DNA from: Candidatus Defluviilinea gracilis
Lineage (GTDB): Bacteria > Chloroflexota > Anaerolineae > Anaerolineales > Villigracilaceae
Reading direction: 5' to 3'
DNA length: 64,000 nt
NCBI GenBank assembly: GCA_016716235.1
Contig: JADJWS010000002.1
Location: forward strand, 248,001-312,000
Shown here: in pieces, positions 51,030 through 60,422 of the stretch
How the letters are laid out: each line of letters opens with the position of its first letter
Position numbering within the stretch: position 1 is the first letter of the stretch
Position numbers and translations under genes: made by a program
The notes under the pieces: model-generated
Database searches by the model: none
What the model was told of the DNA's origin: nothing
The model's input: the letters and a program-made list of their open reading frames with translations, nothing else

Positions 51030-51094
51030 TCCGACGCGGTTCCGCTGCGTCGGTATCACATTCGTTCGTGATGCGGTTCAACTGCATCACGAAC
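51030..51094. repeat. Two intergenic palindromes upstream of eno
   Basis: CCGACGCGGT/GCTGCGTCGG-type hairpin (51030-51052) and TTCGTGATGC/GCATCACGAA hairpin (51066-51094), same design as those at 131-176. Confidence 0.6.
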
Positions 51095-51148
51095 GCGCGC
51101 GATTCGATGTGCGCCGCAAGTATAATTCACTTTAGATGTTGGACATTT

Positions 51149-51841
51149 ATGGATACCGCGATTCCTCCCACCATTGATTCTGATTCACGCGCCCGAAAGA
51201 AATACTATCTTGAAGAGACTCCCCAGCGCCGCGCCTTGCTCGTCCTTCTGCGGGCGGTCTTTTTCGCCATCATGAAAATGGACGTGACCGGCGCCGACAA
51301 CCTGCCCAGGGAAGGCGCGGGCATCGTGGTGGCGAATCACGTCACGAATTTCGATGTCTTCCCGATGCAATTTTCACTGCCGCGCCCGATCTTTTTCATG
51401 GGCAAAGCCGAGTTGTTCAAGAATCCCATCATGGATGCGGCGTTGCGTAACTTGAGCGCGTTCCCGGTCTCTCGCGGAGATAAAGATATGTGGGCAATGC
51501 GCCACGCCTCGAAGGTTCTCAAACAGGGTCAGTGGCTGGGGATGTTCCCCGAAGGGACGCGCTCGAAAGGGAAGGGGTTAAGCGTCGCCAAAACTGGAAC
51601 AGCCCGAATGGCGATCGAAGCGGGTTGTCCCATCCTCCCGATGGCGATTACTGGCACAGATCAGTTTTTTGGGCGGTTCCCGCGTCGCGCCCTCGTCGAG
51701 GTAAACATCCTGCCGCCGCTAGTTGTGAGGGAGAATGAAAGCCCGCTGGCGTTAACCGATCGTTTGATGTTCACGCTGGCGCAGGCATTGCCCGCGTCCA
51801 TGCGCGGGGTGTATGCAAGCCTGCCGCAGGGGTTTGGCTAG
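51149..51841 (+). CDS. PlsC-type 1-acylglycerol-3-phosphate acyltransferase
   Basis: A 230-aa membrane-associated acyltransferase. N-H64-V-T-N-F-D69 is the catalytic HxxxxD motif and F-P-E-G-T-R-S near residue 136 the substrate site; G-T-A-R-M-A and P-M-A-I-T-G-T follow. It acylates lysophosphatidic acid in phospholipid synthesis. TATAAT at 51120-51125 may be part of its promoter. Divergent from eno. Confidence 0.88.
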   Translation: MDTAIPPTIDSDSRARKKYYLEETPQRRALLVLLRAVFFAIMKMDVTGADNLPREGAGIVVANHVTNFDVFPMQFSLPRPIFFMGKAELFKNPIMDAALRNLSAFPVSRGDKDMWAMRHASKVLKQGQWLGMFPEGTRSKGKGLSVAKTGTARMAIEAGCPILPMAITGTDQFFGRFPRRALVEVNILPPLVVRENESPLALTDRLMFTLAQALPASMRGVYASLPQGFG

Positions 51842-51925
51842 GAGATTTGTGGGAGGCATGCCCGGGTGCGGAACATTTTGCGGGGAACCGGCATCTACTA
51901 AATGTCAGAATTCAGAGGAGAAAAA

Positions 51926-52678
51926 ATGAAAACCAAAAAGTTTATCCAATATTTTTTGCTTGCGGCATTGGCGCTTGCCACCTTTGCCTCCACAAGCCCG
52001 GCGTTCGCGCAAGGTTGCGGCTCCAGCGTAACTGTTGTCAGCGGTGACACCTTGCGAAAGATCGCCGATCGTTGCGGCACGTCCATCTCAGCCTTGCAAC
52101 GCGCCAATCCGCACATCGGCTCTGGGAATTTGATCTACCCCGGTCAGGTGTTGCAACTGCCCGGCGCGATCCTCGGCACAGATGGCGGCTACTTCATCTA
52201 TGTTGTCGCGCGCGGCGATTCGTTGAAAGGTTTGGCGACCCGCTTCGTTACAACGGTTGAGGCGTTGCTTCGCGATAACCCCGAGATCAAGAACGCGAAC
52301 GTGATCTACGAAGGTCAGTGGATCAAAGTGTACGTGACTGTGACGCCCACTCCGCCGCCCGCCACGCCGCCTCCCTCCAGCGGACAGGTGTACTATGTGC
52401 AAAAAGGCGACACCCTGCGGAACATTGCCTCGCGCTGGAGCACAACGGTGGAGGAGATCCTGAAAGTGAATCCGCAACTCACCAACCCGAACCTGATCTA
52501 CGTCGGGCAGGCGATCAACATCCCGTTGGGCGCGTCCAGTTACATCGTGCAAAAAGGCGACACGTTGAAGATCATCGCCGGTAAGTTCGGCTCCACGGTA
52601 GAGACTCTGCTCTGGCTCAACCCGAACATCTCGAACGCCAACCTGATCTACGTTGGGCAAGTGATCAACGTTCGGTAG
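51926..52678 (+). CDS. Secreted protein with four LysM domains
   Basis: Start at ATG 51926 (GAGGAG upstream); 250 aa. A Sec signal ends near A-F-A-Q (about residue 29). Four LysM repeats follow, at about residues 35-80, 90-135, 155-200 and 205-250, with Y-x-V-x-x-G-D-(T/S)-L openings and N-L-I-Y-x-G-Q endings, and a Thr/Pro linker after the second. It should bind peptidoglycan or other GlcNAc polymers outside the cell; there is no catalytic domain. Confidence 0.92.
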   Translation: MKTKKFIQYFLLAALALATFASTSPAFAQGCGSSVTVVSGDTLRKIADRCGTSISALQRANPHIGSGNLIYPGQVLQLPGAILGTDGGYFIYVVARGDSLKGLATRFVTTVEALLRDNPEIKNANVIYEGQWIKVYVTVTPTPPPATPPPSSGQVYYVQKGDTLRNIASRWSTTVEEILKVNPQLTNPNLIYVGQAINIPLGASSYIVQKGDTLKIIAGKFGSTVETLLWLNPNISNANLIYVGQVINVR

Positions 52679-52697
52679 TCAATCCAAATCGTTTGCG

Positions 52698-52735
52698 ACA
52701 CAGGCGCGCCGAAAAGCGCGCCTGTGTTATTTTTA
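52698..52735 (+). terminator. Rho-independent terminator after LysM gene
   Basis: ACACAGGCGCGC and GCGCGCCTGTGT with a 6-nt loop, then TATTTTTATT; 20 nt after the stop. Confidence 0.88.
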
Positions 52736-53153
52736 TTGCGAGCTCCTATTCGTGGATGGCTCACGATCGCGGCACAACGGCTTAAGTCGAACTCATAATG
52801 GATAACGGTTACGTGTCACGGCGAGAGGCTTTTCAAAGCATCCCAAAAAAATCCATGATCGCCCGCGGAACTGTCGGTAGATTTCGCCATTGACCGCTTT
52901 TGAGGTTTTGCTCTCTACCGTACATGTGCACCGCTAAGTGTCGCCATGACGCCATGCGACACCCGCAAAGAACGCAAAGAAAACCTTTTTAACTTGGCGA
53001 CCTTAGCGTGCTCTGCGGTAATAATCTTCTCATGTACGGTAGAGAAAGGTTTTGTAACCTTTAGAGTTCAAACATCACTTGCCTATCTCGGATTTTCTCT
53101 ACTATAATGCCTCATCAGCCCGAAAGATTCAATTTATATTGCGCGGAGGACGC
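52736..53153. other. Long intergenic region with a MITE-like element
   Basis: No gene seen in about 420 nt. The middle holds the 136-bp element 52911-53046. The part before it (52740-52900) shows no clear structure. The ribosome site GGAGGA of the following hydrolase gene closes the region. Confidence 0.7.
52911..53046. mobile_element. 136-bp MITE-like element with 8-bp target duplication
   Basis: TCTCTACCGTACATG (52912-52926) and CATGTACGGTAGAGA (53031-53045) are exact 15-bp inverted repeats. AGGTTTTG flanks the element directly on both sides (52903-52910 and 53047-53054). Inner sequence repeats the GCTAAG/CTTAGC and CGCAAAGAACGCAAAG theme of other intergenic repeats here. No ORF. Confidence 0.7.
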
Positions 53154-55166
53154 ATGAAGTCTCATTTTAATCTGCCCATACAGTTGGCTTTGATCGTTGT
53201 GTTGTTGTTCTCGTCCATTGCCGCCGCGCCCTATCAACAAACATTCCAGACTCCCATGGAAGACCTGTTGGATGCGCTTGGCGGCTATGAGTGTTTTGAA
53301 GGAAGCGCGTTCACTTGCGTGACCATTGAAGTTCCCCTCGATCATTTCAATCCGTTGGACGCCCGAACGCTGAATGTGACCTTCGCCGTCCTGCCTGCCG
53401 CGGGCGCGCGCAAGGGAATGTTCGTCACCGCGACTGGCGGTCCCGGCTACTCCGGTATCTCCTCGGCGGATTCTTACATGTCCGGTTTCGGCGAAGATGT
53501 GCTGAATTCGTTCGACATCGTTTTCTTCGACCAGCGTGGCTTGCTGTTCTCCGGCGACCAAACGTGTCCTGATGCCGCCAGCGCGTTTTATCAACGCGAT
53601 GCGCGCGGCAAAACGCCCCAGCAGGAAGCGGCGTTGAAGCAATCCTCCAGCGCGTTCAGCGCCGGCTGTGTCGGCGAGGTAAGCGACCCCAGCCTCATGC
53701 CCTATCTTGGAACGAAGCAAGCGGTCGAAGATTTGGAAATTTTCCGCCAACTCTTGGGCGATGAAAAGTTCTGGCTCTATGGCGAAAGTTACGGAACGCA
53801 ATACGCGCAGACGTATGCCGCCGCGCACAGCGACCACCTCGCCGGTCTCATCCTCGATGGCACGGTTGACCTCACCCTCGATGGATTTAATTACTACGTG
53901 CAACAGACTCAGGCATTCAGCGATGTGCTGACCGCCTCGCTCGAAGCCTGCAACGACGACCCCGCCTGCCGCAAAGATATGCTGGGCGACGCCGTCCGCG
54001 GATACGACGCGCTTGCCAAAATCCTAGAGAAACGCAATCTCCATTTCCGTTTTCCGCTTGCCAATGGCAAAGGCGCGTACCGCGCGTTCACACTTGCCAA
54101 CCTCGAATATGTTGCGGCGAGCCAGGTTTATAGCGAGAGCGATCGCATGATGTTTGTCCGCGCTCTCGCGGCATTCACCTCGAAATTGGATATTCTTCCG
54201 CTTGCCCGCCTCCTCTATCTGGATTTGGGGGTTGACCCGCAAACCCTCGACGTAATCCCCGACCCGAGCTATTCCGAAGCGGTGTTCTACGGCGTTGAAT
54301 GTCAGGATTACGGCTACCCCGGGAATACGCCCGAGGAAAAGGCAAACACCTACCTCGCCACAGTCGATTCATTTGAATTTTCCATCCCGCGTTTGGCTTC
54401 GTTGATCTATGCCGACCTGCCCTGCGCCTATTGGCCCAACGCCACCACCGACTTGACCCGCCCGGACTATCTGTTTGCTGAAGACATCCCAACTCTGGTG
54501 CTTGGCTCCACAGCCGACCCTGCCACCCCGTATGGCAACGGCGTCAATGTGTATGAGCATCTGGCAGACGCCTACCTCATCACACAGGAACAGGGACCTC
54601 ACGTCATCTTCGGGCGCGGTAACGCCTGCCCCGATGAGATCGTGGTCGATTTCCTCGTCAACGATGTGACGCCCGCCGAACGCGAAACAACCTGCGAAGG
54701 ATATCTGGTTGATCCGCACGTTCCGCTCGCGCCGCGCTTTGCCGTCTCGTTTGGAAGTCCGCGCAATGCGTTATCTGCCATGGAGACCGAAATTTACTAC
54801 CTGCCCGAGTTCTATTACTGGGACGGTTTCACTCCGACCGTTGTCGGTTGTAATTACGGCGGCGCGCTTGGGTATGAATTGAATAACGCCGGCACGCGCG
54901 TCAATTTTTCGCTCGATAAATGCGCGTTCGCCTACAACTTCGTGATGACCGGCACCGGCTTCTATAACTTCGAAAACGACCGCTTTGTTTTGAATGTAAC
55001 CACCACGGGGCGCTGGAAATGCAACTTGAAGTATGACCGCAAAGGCGAGAACATCAAGATCACCGGCAAATGCGACGGGAAGAATATCAACAGCGATAAT
55101 TTCGACACCGAGCATCTCTGGCACATCTTCCCGAACTTCGAAGAGTTCAATAAGAGCAACAATTGA
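53154..55166 (+). CDS. Secreted alpha/beta hydrolase (tripeptidyl-aminopeptidase-like)
   Basis: A 670-aa exported protein (signal residues about 1-25). The hydrolase domain has G-G-P-G-Y-S-G (oxyanion region), F-D-Q-R-G, nucleophile elbow G-E-S-Y-G, then L-I-L-D-G-T-V-D and a C-terminal T-L-V-L-G-S-T-A-D-P-A-T-P with the acid, and G-P-H-V-I for the catalytic His, as in TAP/SCO-type peptidases. After about residue 530 a separate beta-rich domain of some 140 residues of unknown kind follows. It probably cleaves peptides outside the cell, in line with the peptide importer at 31-35 kb. Confidence 0.82.
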   Translation: MKSHFNLPIQLALIVVLLFSSIAAAPYQQTFQTPMEDLLDALGGYECFEGSAFTCVTIEVPLDHFNPLDARTLNVTFAVLPAAGARKGMFVTATGGPGYSGISSADSYMSGFGEDVLNSFDIVFFDQRGLLFSGDQTCPDAASAFYQRDARGKTPQQEAALKQSSSAFSAGCVGEVSDPSLMPYLGTKQAVEDLEIFRQLLGDEKFWLYGESYGTQYAQTYAAAHSDHLAGLILDGTVDLTLDGFNYYVQQTQAFSDVLTASLEACNDDPACRKDMLGDAVRGYDALAKILEKRNLHFRFPLANGKGAYRAFTLANLEYVAASQVYSESDRMMFVRALAAFTSKLDILPLARLLYLDLGVDPQTLDVIPDPSYSEAVFYGVECQDYGYPGNTPEEKANTYLATVDSFEFSIPRLASLIYADLPCAYWPNATTDLTRPDYLFAEDIPTLVLGSTADPATPYGNGVNVYEHLADAYLITQEQGPHVIFGRGNACPDEIVVDFLVNDVTPAERETTCEGYLVDPHVPLAPRFAVSFGSPRNALSAMETEIYYLPEFYYWDGFTPTVVGCNYGGALGYELNNAGTRVNFSLDKCAFAYNFVMTGTGFYNFENDRFVLNVTTTGRWKCNLKYDRKGENIKITGKCDGKNINSDNFDTEHLWHIFPNFEEFNKSNN

Positions 55167-55221
55167 GACTCGCCTCGAAATTCATTTTTCGAGCGTAGCC
55201 ACGGATTTCACCGATTTATAC

Positions 55222-55256
55222 AAAAAAGCCAACCCGGTTTGCGGGTTGGCTTTTTT
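55222..55256. terminator. Bidirectional terminator
   Basis: AAAAAAGCCAACCCG and its exact complement around GTTTG: T run on both strands, serving the hydrolase (plus) and ppdK (minus). Confidence 0.9.
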
Positions 55257-55323
55257 GATCGGCGGATTTAATTCATAATCCGCGAGAATCCGTGCAATCT
55301 GTGGCTGAGTCTTTTCCTGTGCC

Positions 55324-58131
55324 TTATTTTCTTCGAGCCTTTTTGGCTGTGGATTTCTTCTTCGCCGTCTTCTTCACGGTGGCAACTTTCTTCTGCGGAC
55401 GATACTTCAGCGCCGCGTGTGCCGCCGCGAGACGAGCGATCGGCACGCGGAACGGCGAACACGAAACATAATTGTTGCCGATGATGTGACACCACTCGAT
55501 GGAACTTGGGTCGCCGCCATGTTCGCCGCAGATACCCACTTCGAGATTCGGGCGCGTTGTCCGCCCTTCGGCGATTGCCCAATCCATGAGTTTGCCCACG
55601 CCGCCGCGATCCAGCGACTGGAACGGATTGACTTCGAGGATGCCCTGTTCCTGATACGTGATGAGGAAGTTGCGCTCGGCGTCGTCGCGCGAATAACCGT
55701 ACGTCATTTGCGTGAGGTCGTTCGTGCCGAACGAGAAGAACTCGGCGTGTGTGGCAACTTCTGCCGCCGTCACTGCCGCGCGGGGGATCTCGATCATCGT
55801 CCCGAACTTGTAATCGAACTTCACTTTCTTTTCATCCATCACGGCTTTGGCGATGCGCTCGAGCCGCGGTTGGATCCATTCGAGTTCTTTCACCGTTCCC
55901 GTGAGCGGAATCATCACCTCAGGCTTCACCTTGATGCCGCGCTTTGTGCAATCCGCCGAGGCTTCGAAGATGGCGCGGACTTGCATCTCTACGATCTCAG
56001 GCATCGAAATGCTGAGGCGCACGCCGCGCAAGCCCATCATCGGGTTCGATTCGTGCAGTCCCTTGATGGCGGCGAGCAAGTCTTCTTTTTCTTTCAACCC
56101 AGCGGTTTCATTTTTCACGCGCATCGTGACGACTTCTTCGAGGAGTTTTTCCTCGTCGGGCATGAACTCGTGAAGCGGCGGATCAATTAAACGGATGATG
56201 ACCGGGTAACCGTCCATTGCTTCAAACAGACCGTCGAAGTCTTTGCGCTGGTGGGGGAGGAGTTTGTTGAGCGCGGCTGTGCGTCCCTCGCTCGTGCCGG
56301 AGAGGATCATATCCTGCACGATGGGTAAACGCTCCGGCTCGAAGAACATATGCTCCGTGCGGCAGAGACCAATCCCCACCGCGCCATACGAGCGGGCGCG
56401 CTGCGCGTCTTTCGGATAATCGGCGTTCGCCCACACTTGTAATCCGCGCGTGGGGTAGCCGGGGGCTTTCGCTTCGCGCACACCTTTCGTGGCGGAAATT
56501 TCATCCGCCCACTTCAGGAGGGTGAGCAATTCAGTTTGCTCTTCAAGTGACGGCGACGTGGTCGGGATTTTTCCGATGAACACTTTACCGGTCGTGCCGT
56601 CCACCGAAACCCAATCGCCTTCTTTGACGGTCACATCGCCGACGGTCATCTGTCGTTTTTCAAGATTGATCTTGATCGCCGACGCGCCCACCACGCACGG
56701 GATTCCGAACTGACGTGCCACGACCGCCGCGTGTGAAGTGGCTCCGCCCTCGCTGGTCAGCACGCCCTTCGACGCGATCATGCCATGCACATCGTCCGGC
56801 TTGGTGAACGGACGCACCATGATCGTATCCTGCTTCTCGTCCTTCGCCATTCGTTCGGCGGTGTCCGCGTCAAAATAGATTTGTCCGACTGCCGCGCCGG
56901 GGGAGGCGTTTACGCCCTTCGCAAAGAACTTACCGGACTTCTCGGCATTCTCCATCGCATCGTGATCAAACTGCGGGTGGAGGAGTGAATCCACATTCTC
57001 CGGTGTGACGCGCTGGACAGCCTGCTCTTTGGTGATCAAGCCTTCCTTCGCCATATCCACCGCGACCTTGACCGCCGATTTCGCCGTGCGTTTTCCGTTG
57101 CGCGTTTGAAGCATCCACAACTTTCCGCGCTCGATGGTGAATTCGACATCCTGCATGTCTTTGTAGTGCTTTTCAAGCCGCGCGGTGATGCCCATGAATT
57201 CTTTGTAGGCTTTCGGCATCTGGTCTTTCAAGTGTTCGATCGGGTCCGCGTTACGGATGCCCGCCACCACGTCCTCACCTTGCGCGTTGATGAGATATTC
57301 GCCCATCATCTTCTTGTCGCCGGTGGACGGGTTGCGCGTGAACGCCACGCCCGTGGCTGAGTCGTCGCCCATGTTGCCGAAGACCATCGTCACGATGTTG
57401 ACCGCCGTGCCGAGATCGTCGGGGATGTTCGTCGCGCGGCGATAGTCAATGGCGCGTTTGCCCATCCACGATTCGAACACGGCTTTGATGGCGAACTCCA
57501 TTTGCTTGTACACATCTTGCGGAAAATCGAAACCGACTTGTTGTTTGAACACCCCTTTGAACACCGCGACCAATTCCTTCCAATCTTCGGCGGTCATTTC
57601 AGTGTCAGACTTGTATCCTTTTTTGGCTTTATGCTCCGCCATCGGATGTTCGAAATGTTCGTCGTCGAGGTTAAACACGGTCGCGCCGAACATCTCGATC
57701 AGGCGGCGGTACGAGTCCCACGCAAAGCGCGGATTGTTCGTCAGCGTTGCCAAGCCTTCCACCACCTCATCGTTCAAGCCAATGTTGAGGATGGTGTTCA
57801 TCATGCCCGGCATCGAGAACTTCGCTCCCGAGCGGCACGAAACCAACAGCGGATTTTTCGGGTCGCCGAATTTCTTGCCCGCGCGTTTCTCGGTCACTTT
57901 CATTGCATCGAGCGCTTGCTTCCACATCCCCGGCGGAAACGCCCCACGCTGGCGAAACCAGTTACAGGCTTCGGTTGTGACCGTGAATCCCGGCGGCACC
58001 GGCACCCCGGCGCGAGTCATGTCGAATAATCCAGCGCCTTTTCCGCCAAGCAGGGCGCGCACATCCTCCCACGAGCCCGCGTATTTTTCGGCTTTCGCCA
58101 CTTCATCGAATAGATATACCCAGGTTGTCAT
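55324..58131 (-). CDS. ppdK: Pyruvate, phosphate dikinase with basic tail
   Basis: A 935-aa PPDK. The N-terminal nucleotide domain starts G-K-G-A-G-L-F-D-M-T-R-A-G-V-P-V-P-P-G-F; the swivelling domain has G-G-A-T-S-H-A-A-V-V-A-R with the phospho-His near residue 464; the C-terminal PEP domain has L-C-R-T-E-H-M-F, G-T-N-D-L-T-Q and C-G-E-H-G-G-D-P. It interconverts pyruvate and PEP using ATP, phosphate and pyrophosphate. The last 25 residues form a Lys/Ala/Arg-rich extension beyond the normal end. A 24-residue histone-like tail is unusual for the family. Confidence 0.95.
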   Translation of the reverse strand: MTTWVYLFDEVAKAEKYAGSWEDVRALLGGKGAGLFDMTRAGVPVPPGFTVTTEACNWFRQRGAFPPGMWKQALDAMKVTEKRAGKKFGDPKNPLLVSCRSGAKFSMPGMMNTILNIGLNDEVVEGLATLTNNPRFAWDSYRRLIEMFGATVFNLDDEHFEHPMAEHKAKKGYKSDTEMTAEDWKELVAVFKGVFKQQVGFDFPQDVYKQMEFAIKAVFESWMGKRAIDYRRATNIPDDLGTAVNIVTMVFGNMGDDSATGVAFTRNPSTGDKKMMGEYLINAQGEDVVAGIRNADPIEHLKDQMPKAYKEFMGITARLEKHYKDMQDVEFTIERGKLWMLQTRNGKRTAKSAVKVAVDMAKEGLITKEQAVQRVTPENVDSLLHPQFDHDAMENAEKSGKFFAKGVNASPGAAVGQIYFDADTAERMAKDEKQDTIMVRPFTKPDDVHGMIASKGVLTSEGGATSHAAVVARQFGIPCVVGASAIKINLEKRQMTVGDVTVKEGDWVSVDGTTGKVFIGKIPTTSPSLEEQTELLTLLKWADEISATKGVREAKAPGYPTRGLQVWANADYPKDAQRARSYGAVGIGLCRTEHMFFEPERLPIVQDMILSGTSEGRTAALNKLLPHQRKDFDGLFEAMDGYPVIIRLIDPPLHEFMPDEEKLLEEVVTMRVKNETAGLKEKEDLLAAIKGLHESNPMMGLRGVRLSISMPEIVEMQVRAIFEASADCTKRGIKVKPEVMIPLTGTVKELEWIQPRLERIAKAVMDEKKVKFDYKFGTMIEIPRAAVTAAEVATHAEFFSFGTNDLTQMTYGYSRDDAERNFLITYQEQGILEVNPFQSLDRGGVGKLMDWAIAEGRTTRPNLEVGICGEHGGDPSSIEWCHIIGNNYVSCSPFRVPIARLAAAHAALKYRPQKKVATVKKTAKKKSTAKKARRK

Positions 58132-58291
58132 TCAGTCCTCCAAAATTTTTCTAAATCGGACACAGTTTACCACGAACGAATTAGAACAAAAGTAATGCGT
58201 ACCGCCGCCGTTTGACACGTCTAACTGATAGCCCATTGCAAAGTGCCAACTCTGTCATTCTTCGATATAATGGGGGCTGATTGGATACACT

Positions 58292-58705
58292 ATGCCGATA
58301 AAAATTCTTGTGATCGACGATGATACTGCCGTCACGGACCTGTTGTCGCTTTTGCTAAAATCGCAGGGCTTTGAAGTGGCGGCTACGAATAATAGCAACG
58401 ACGGATTGAATTTTATCCGTGACGACCGACCCGACTTGGTGGTGCTCGACCTGATGATGCCGGAGATGGACGGGTGGGAGGTCTGTAAATCGGTGCGCGC
58501 GTTTAGCCAGGTGCCAATCATCATCCTCTCTGCCCTGAACGACCCTTCGATGATCGCCAGCGTGCTGGACGCCGGCGCAGACGATTACCTCACCAAACCG
58601 ACTCCCAGCCGCGTGCTGGTGGCGCACATCAACCGATTGATCAAACGGAATGGTACAAACGGCGCACCCGGTCACGGCTTGGTGCCGCAAATGGGGACAC
58701 CCTGA
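58292..58705 (+). CDS. Stand-alone response regulator receiver
   Basis: A 137-aa single receiver domain: acidic pocket D-D-D at 9-11, phospho-acceptor D53 in L-D-L-M-M-P-E-M-D-G, Ser80 and K102 in T-K-P. There is no output domain; the last 20 residues are an unstructured tail. It could serve as a phosphorelay shuttle for the orphan kinases at 18-22 kb, which is a guess. Confidence 0.9.
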   Translation: MPIKILVIDDDTAVTDLLSLLLKSQGFEVAATNNSNDGLNFIRDDRPDLVVLDLMMPEMDGWEVCKSVRAFSQVPIIILSALNDPSMIASVLDAGADDYLTKPTPSRVLVAHINRLIKRNGTNGAPGHGLVPQMGTP

Positions 58706-58738
58706 GCCGCTTCTTTCCCCAGTGGACGCCTGATTCAG

Positions 58739-58773
58739 TCATCCCCAGCCTTCTCCGCCGGGGATGATTTTTT
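58739..58773 (+). terminator. Terminator after the receiver gene
   Basis: TCATCCCC and GGGGATGA arms followed by TTTTTT. Confidence 0.85.
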
Positions 58774-58783
58774 ATACGCTGAG

Positions 58784-58925
58784 TACCGCAAAGTTCACTT
58801 TGCGCTCGCGCATTACCAGGATGCTCGCAACCTAAACGTTGCGGTACAAATTTCTTCACGCCAAATACTTCAACGCCTTAGCCAACTCCAAAAGTTCTTG
58901 ACGCAGTTGCACTGCGTCAAGGGCA
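58784..58925. repeat. Cruciform-like palindromes
   Basis: GTACCGCAA ... TTGCGGTAC encloses CGCAAAGTTCACTTTGCG and a GCAACCTAAACGTTGC hairpin; then CTTGACGCAGT/ACTGCGTCAAG at about 58901-58921, which echoes repeats near 22297 and 27770. Confidence 0.6.
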
Positions 58926-58943
58926 ATCCTTTCAGAACGCCGA

Positions 58944-59708
58944 TTATGCCAAGCGCTTCAACGCCTCAGCCGTTTCTTTCACCGCTTCCATCATCGGCAA
59001 GTGACCGACGCCTTTCAACTCCACAAAATGCGCCGACGGCACTGCGGATTTCATCTCACGCGCGCGATCCACAGCCACCAACGAATCCGCGTCGCCATGA
59101 ATAACCACAACAGGGATGTTGAGATCCGCCAGCATTGACGATGTGTCCATCCGTTCTGCCATGGCTCTGAGCGCGCCGATGAACGCGGAGGGTTGTTGTC
59201 TCTGCATGATCGCGGTGACTGCGTTTTGGTGTTCCTCGCTCGGCGAAAATTTAGGCTTCATCGCTTCCACCACGCCGCCGATGCCTTTCTCTGCCACCTC
59301 CGCCGCGGACTTGTACCGTCCCTCTTTGCGGTCGGGCGGATCGGCAAGCGTCTGCGTCGAGACAAGTCCCAGCCTGCTGACTCGTTCGGGGTACAGTTTT
59401 GTGAATGCCAGCGCGATGTACCCTCCCATTGAATGTCCCGCGATCGCGGCTTTCTGTATCCCAAGATGATCGAGCAAACCAGCAATGTCCGACGCGAAGT
59501 CGTCCAGCGTGTATTGCGAATCCACCGTGGATGATTCTCCAAATCCGCGCAGGTCGGGCAGGATGAGATCGAACGTCCCTTCGAGCATCGGCGCGACAAA
59601 ATCCCACGTGTGATGGTCGAGTGGGAATCCATGCAACAGCACAAGCGGAGTCCCTTTGCCGCGGCGTTCGTACGCAAGTTCAATTCCGTTGACGTTTATT
59701 TTTTGCAT
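58944..59708 (-). CDS. Alpha/beta-fold hydrolase
   Basis: A 254-aa cytosolic hydrolase: L-L-H-G-F-P (oxyanion), D-L-R-G-F-G-E-S, nucleophile G-H-S-M-G-G, acid in V-I-H-G-D-A-D and catalytic His in G-V-G-H-L-P. The core resembles 3-oxoadipate enol-lactonase-like and esterase members, but the substrate cannot be told. AAGGAG precedes the ATG. Confidence 0.88.
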   Translation of the reverse strand: MQKINVNGIELAYERRGKGTPLVLLHGFPLDHHTWDFVAPMLEGTFDLILPDLRGFGESSTVDSQYTLDDFASDIAGLLDHLGIQKAAIAGHSMGGYIALAFTKLYPERVSRLGLVSTQTLADPPDRKEGRYKSAAEVAEKGIGGVVEAMKPKFSPSEEHQNAVTAIMQRQQPSAFIGALRAMAERMDTSSMLADLNIPVVVIHGDADSLVAVDRAREMKSAVPSAHFVELKGVGHLPMMEAVKETAEALKRLA

Positions 59709-59867
59709 TTTTTCTCCTTGCCTTTCTGTCTCCGAAAGATTTTGAGTGAGGGCGAATGAGCTTCAAAATTTACCGCCAAGAGCGCGAAGAGAGAATTTAA
59801 TCTTAGCGCTCTTGGCGGGCTTAGCGGTTAAAAAAAATGAGCCAATGATCGACTTCGTCCTGCAAAA

Positions 59868-60401
59868 TCATTTCCAATTCACCGCCACCTTCAACTTGCT
59901 TCCCATTTTTGAATAATAATGCACAAACCCGTTATCGCGCCCAAACTCATACACGTGGCGGGTGATGTCCACGTCCGCTTTGCAGTATTCAGCGACCTTG
60001 TCCAGTTCGCCATCACGAAACCATTGCACAGATTGCACGCCATCGGCAATTTTCGTCGCGCCGAGGGTCGCCTTCGCCAGCGAATCCAAGCTGAGACGAA
60101 AACCGAGCGTGCGATAAATATCCTGCAACATATCCGTCGAGCGGATGGAGCGTAGATTCTCGTTTGGCGCGTATGGCTTGAGCACCTCGTAATCGAAGCT
60201 GAGGATGTTGAATCCGATCACGCGGTCGGCAGATTTCAACTCGGCGACCAGAGCCACCGCGTCCTTTTCCCAATACACGGCAAAATCATTCCGCGCCGAG
60301 GACCACGTCACGCCGCAGGCGAGAAGTAGTTGCGATGGGTTTCGCCCGCCAACTTCTTCAAATAATTTTTGTGTTTCGAGGTCGAAGAATACGATGTTCA
60401 T
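59868..60401 (-). CDS. RNase H-like exonuclease-domain protein
   Basis: A 177-aa single-domain protein from ATG 60401. D-L-E-T near the start and the later D-V-D-I-T-R-H-V are the acidic residues of the DnaQ/RNase H-like 3'-5' exonuclease fold; G-F-N-I-L-S-F-D-Y and D-M-L-Q-D-I lie between. It resembles YprB-type domains and polymerase-B-like proofreading folds. Role unknown. Flanked by two CACAGAG/GCCAAG-type inverted repeats (59770-59830 and 60423-60492). Confidence 0.7.
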   Translation of the reverse strand: MNIVFFDLETQKLFEEVGGRNPSQLLLACGVTWSSARNDFAVYWEKDAVALVAELKSADRVIGFNILSFDYEVLKPYAPNENLRSIRSTDMLQDIYRTLGFRLSLDSLAKATLGATKIADGVQSVQWFRDGELDKVAEYCKADVDITRHVYEFGRDNGFVHYYSKMGSKLKVAVNWK

Positions 60402-60422
60402 GTTTTTGGACAAGCCCTTTTG

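Noticed and set aside
55222..55256. REP-type palindrome
   Set aside because: The flanking A and T runs on both strands and its place between convergent genes make it an ordinary bidirectional terminator.
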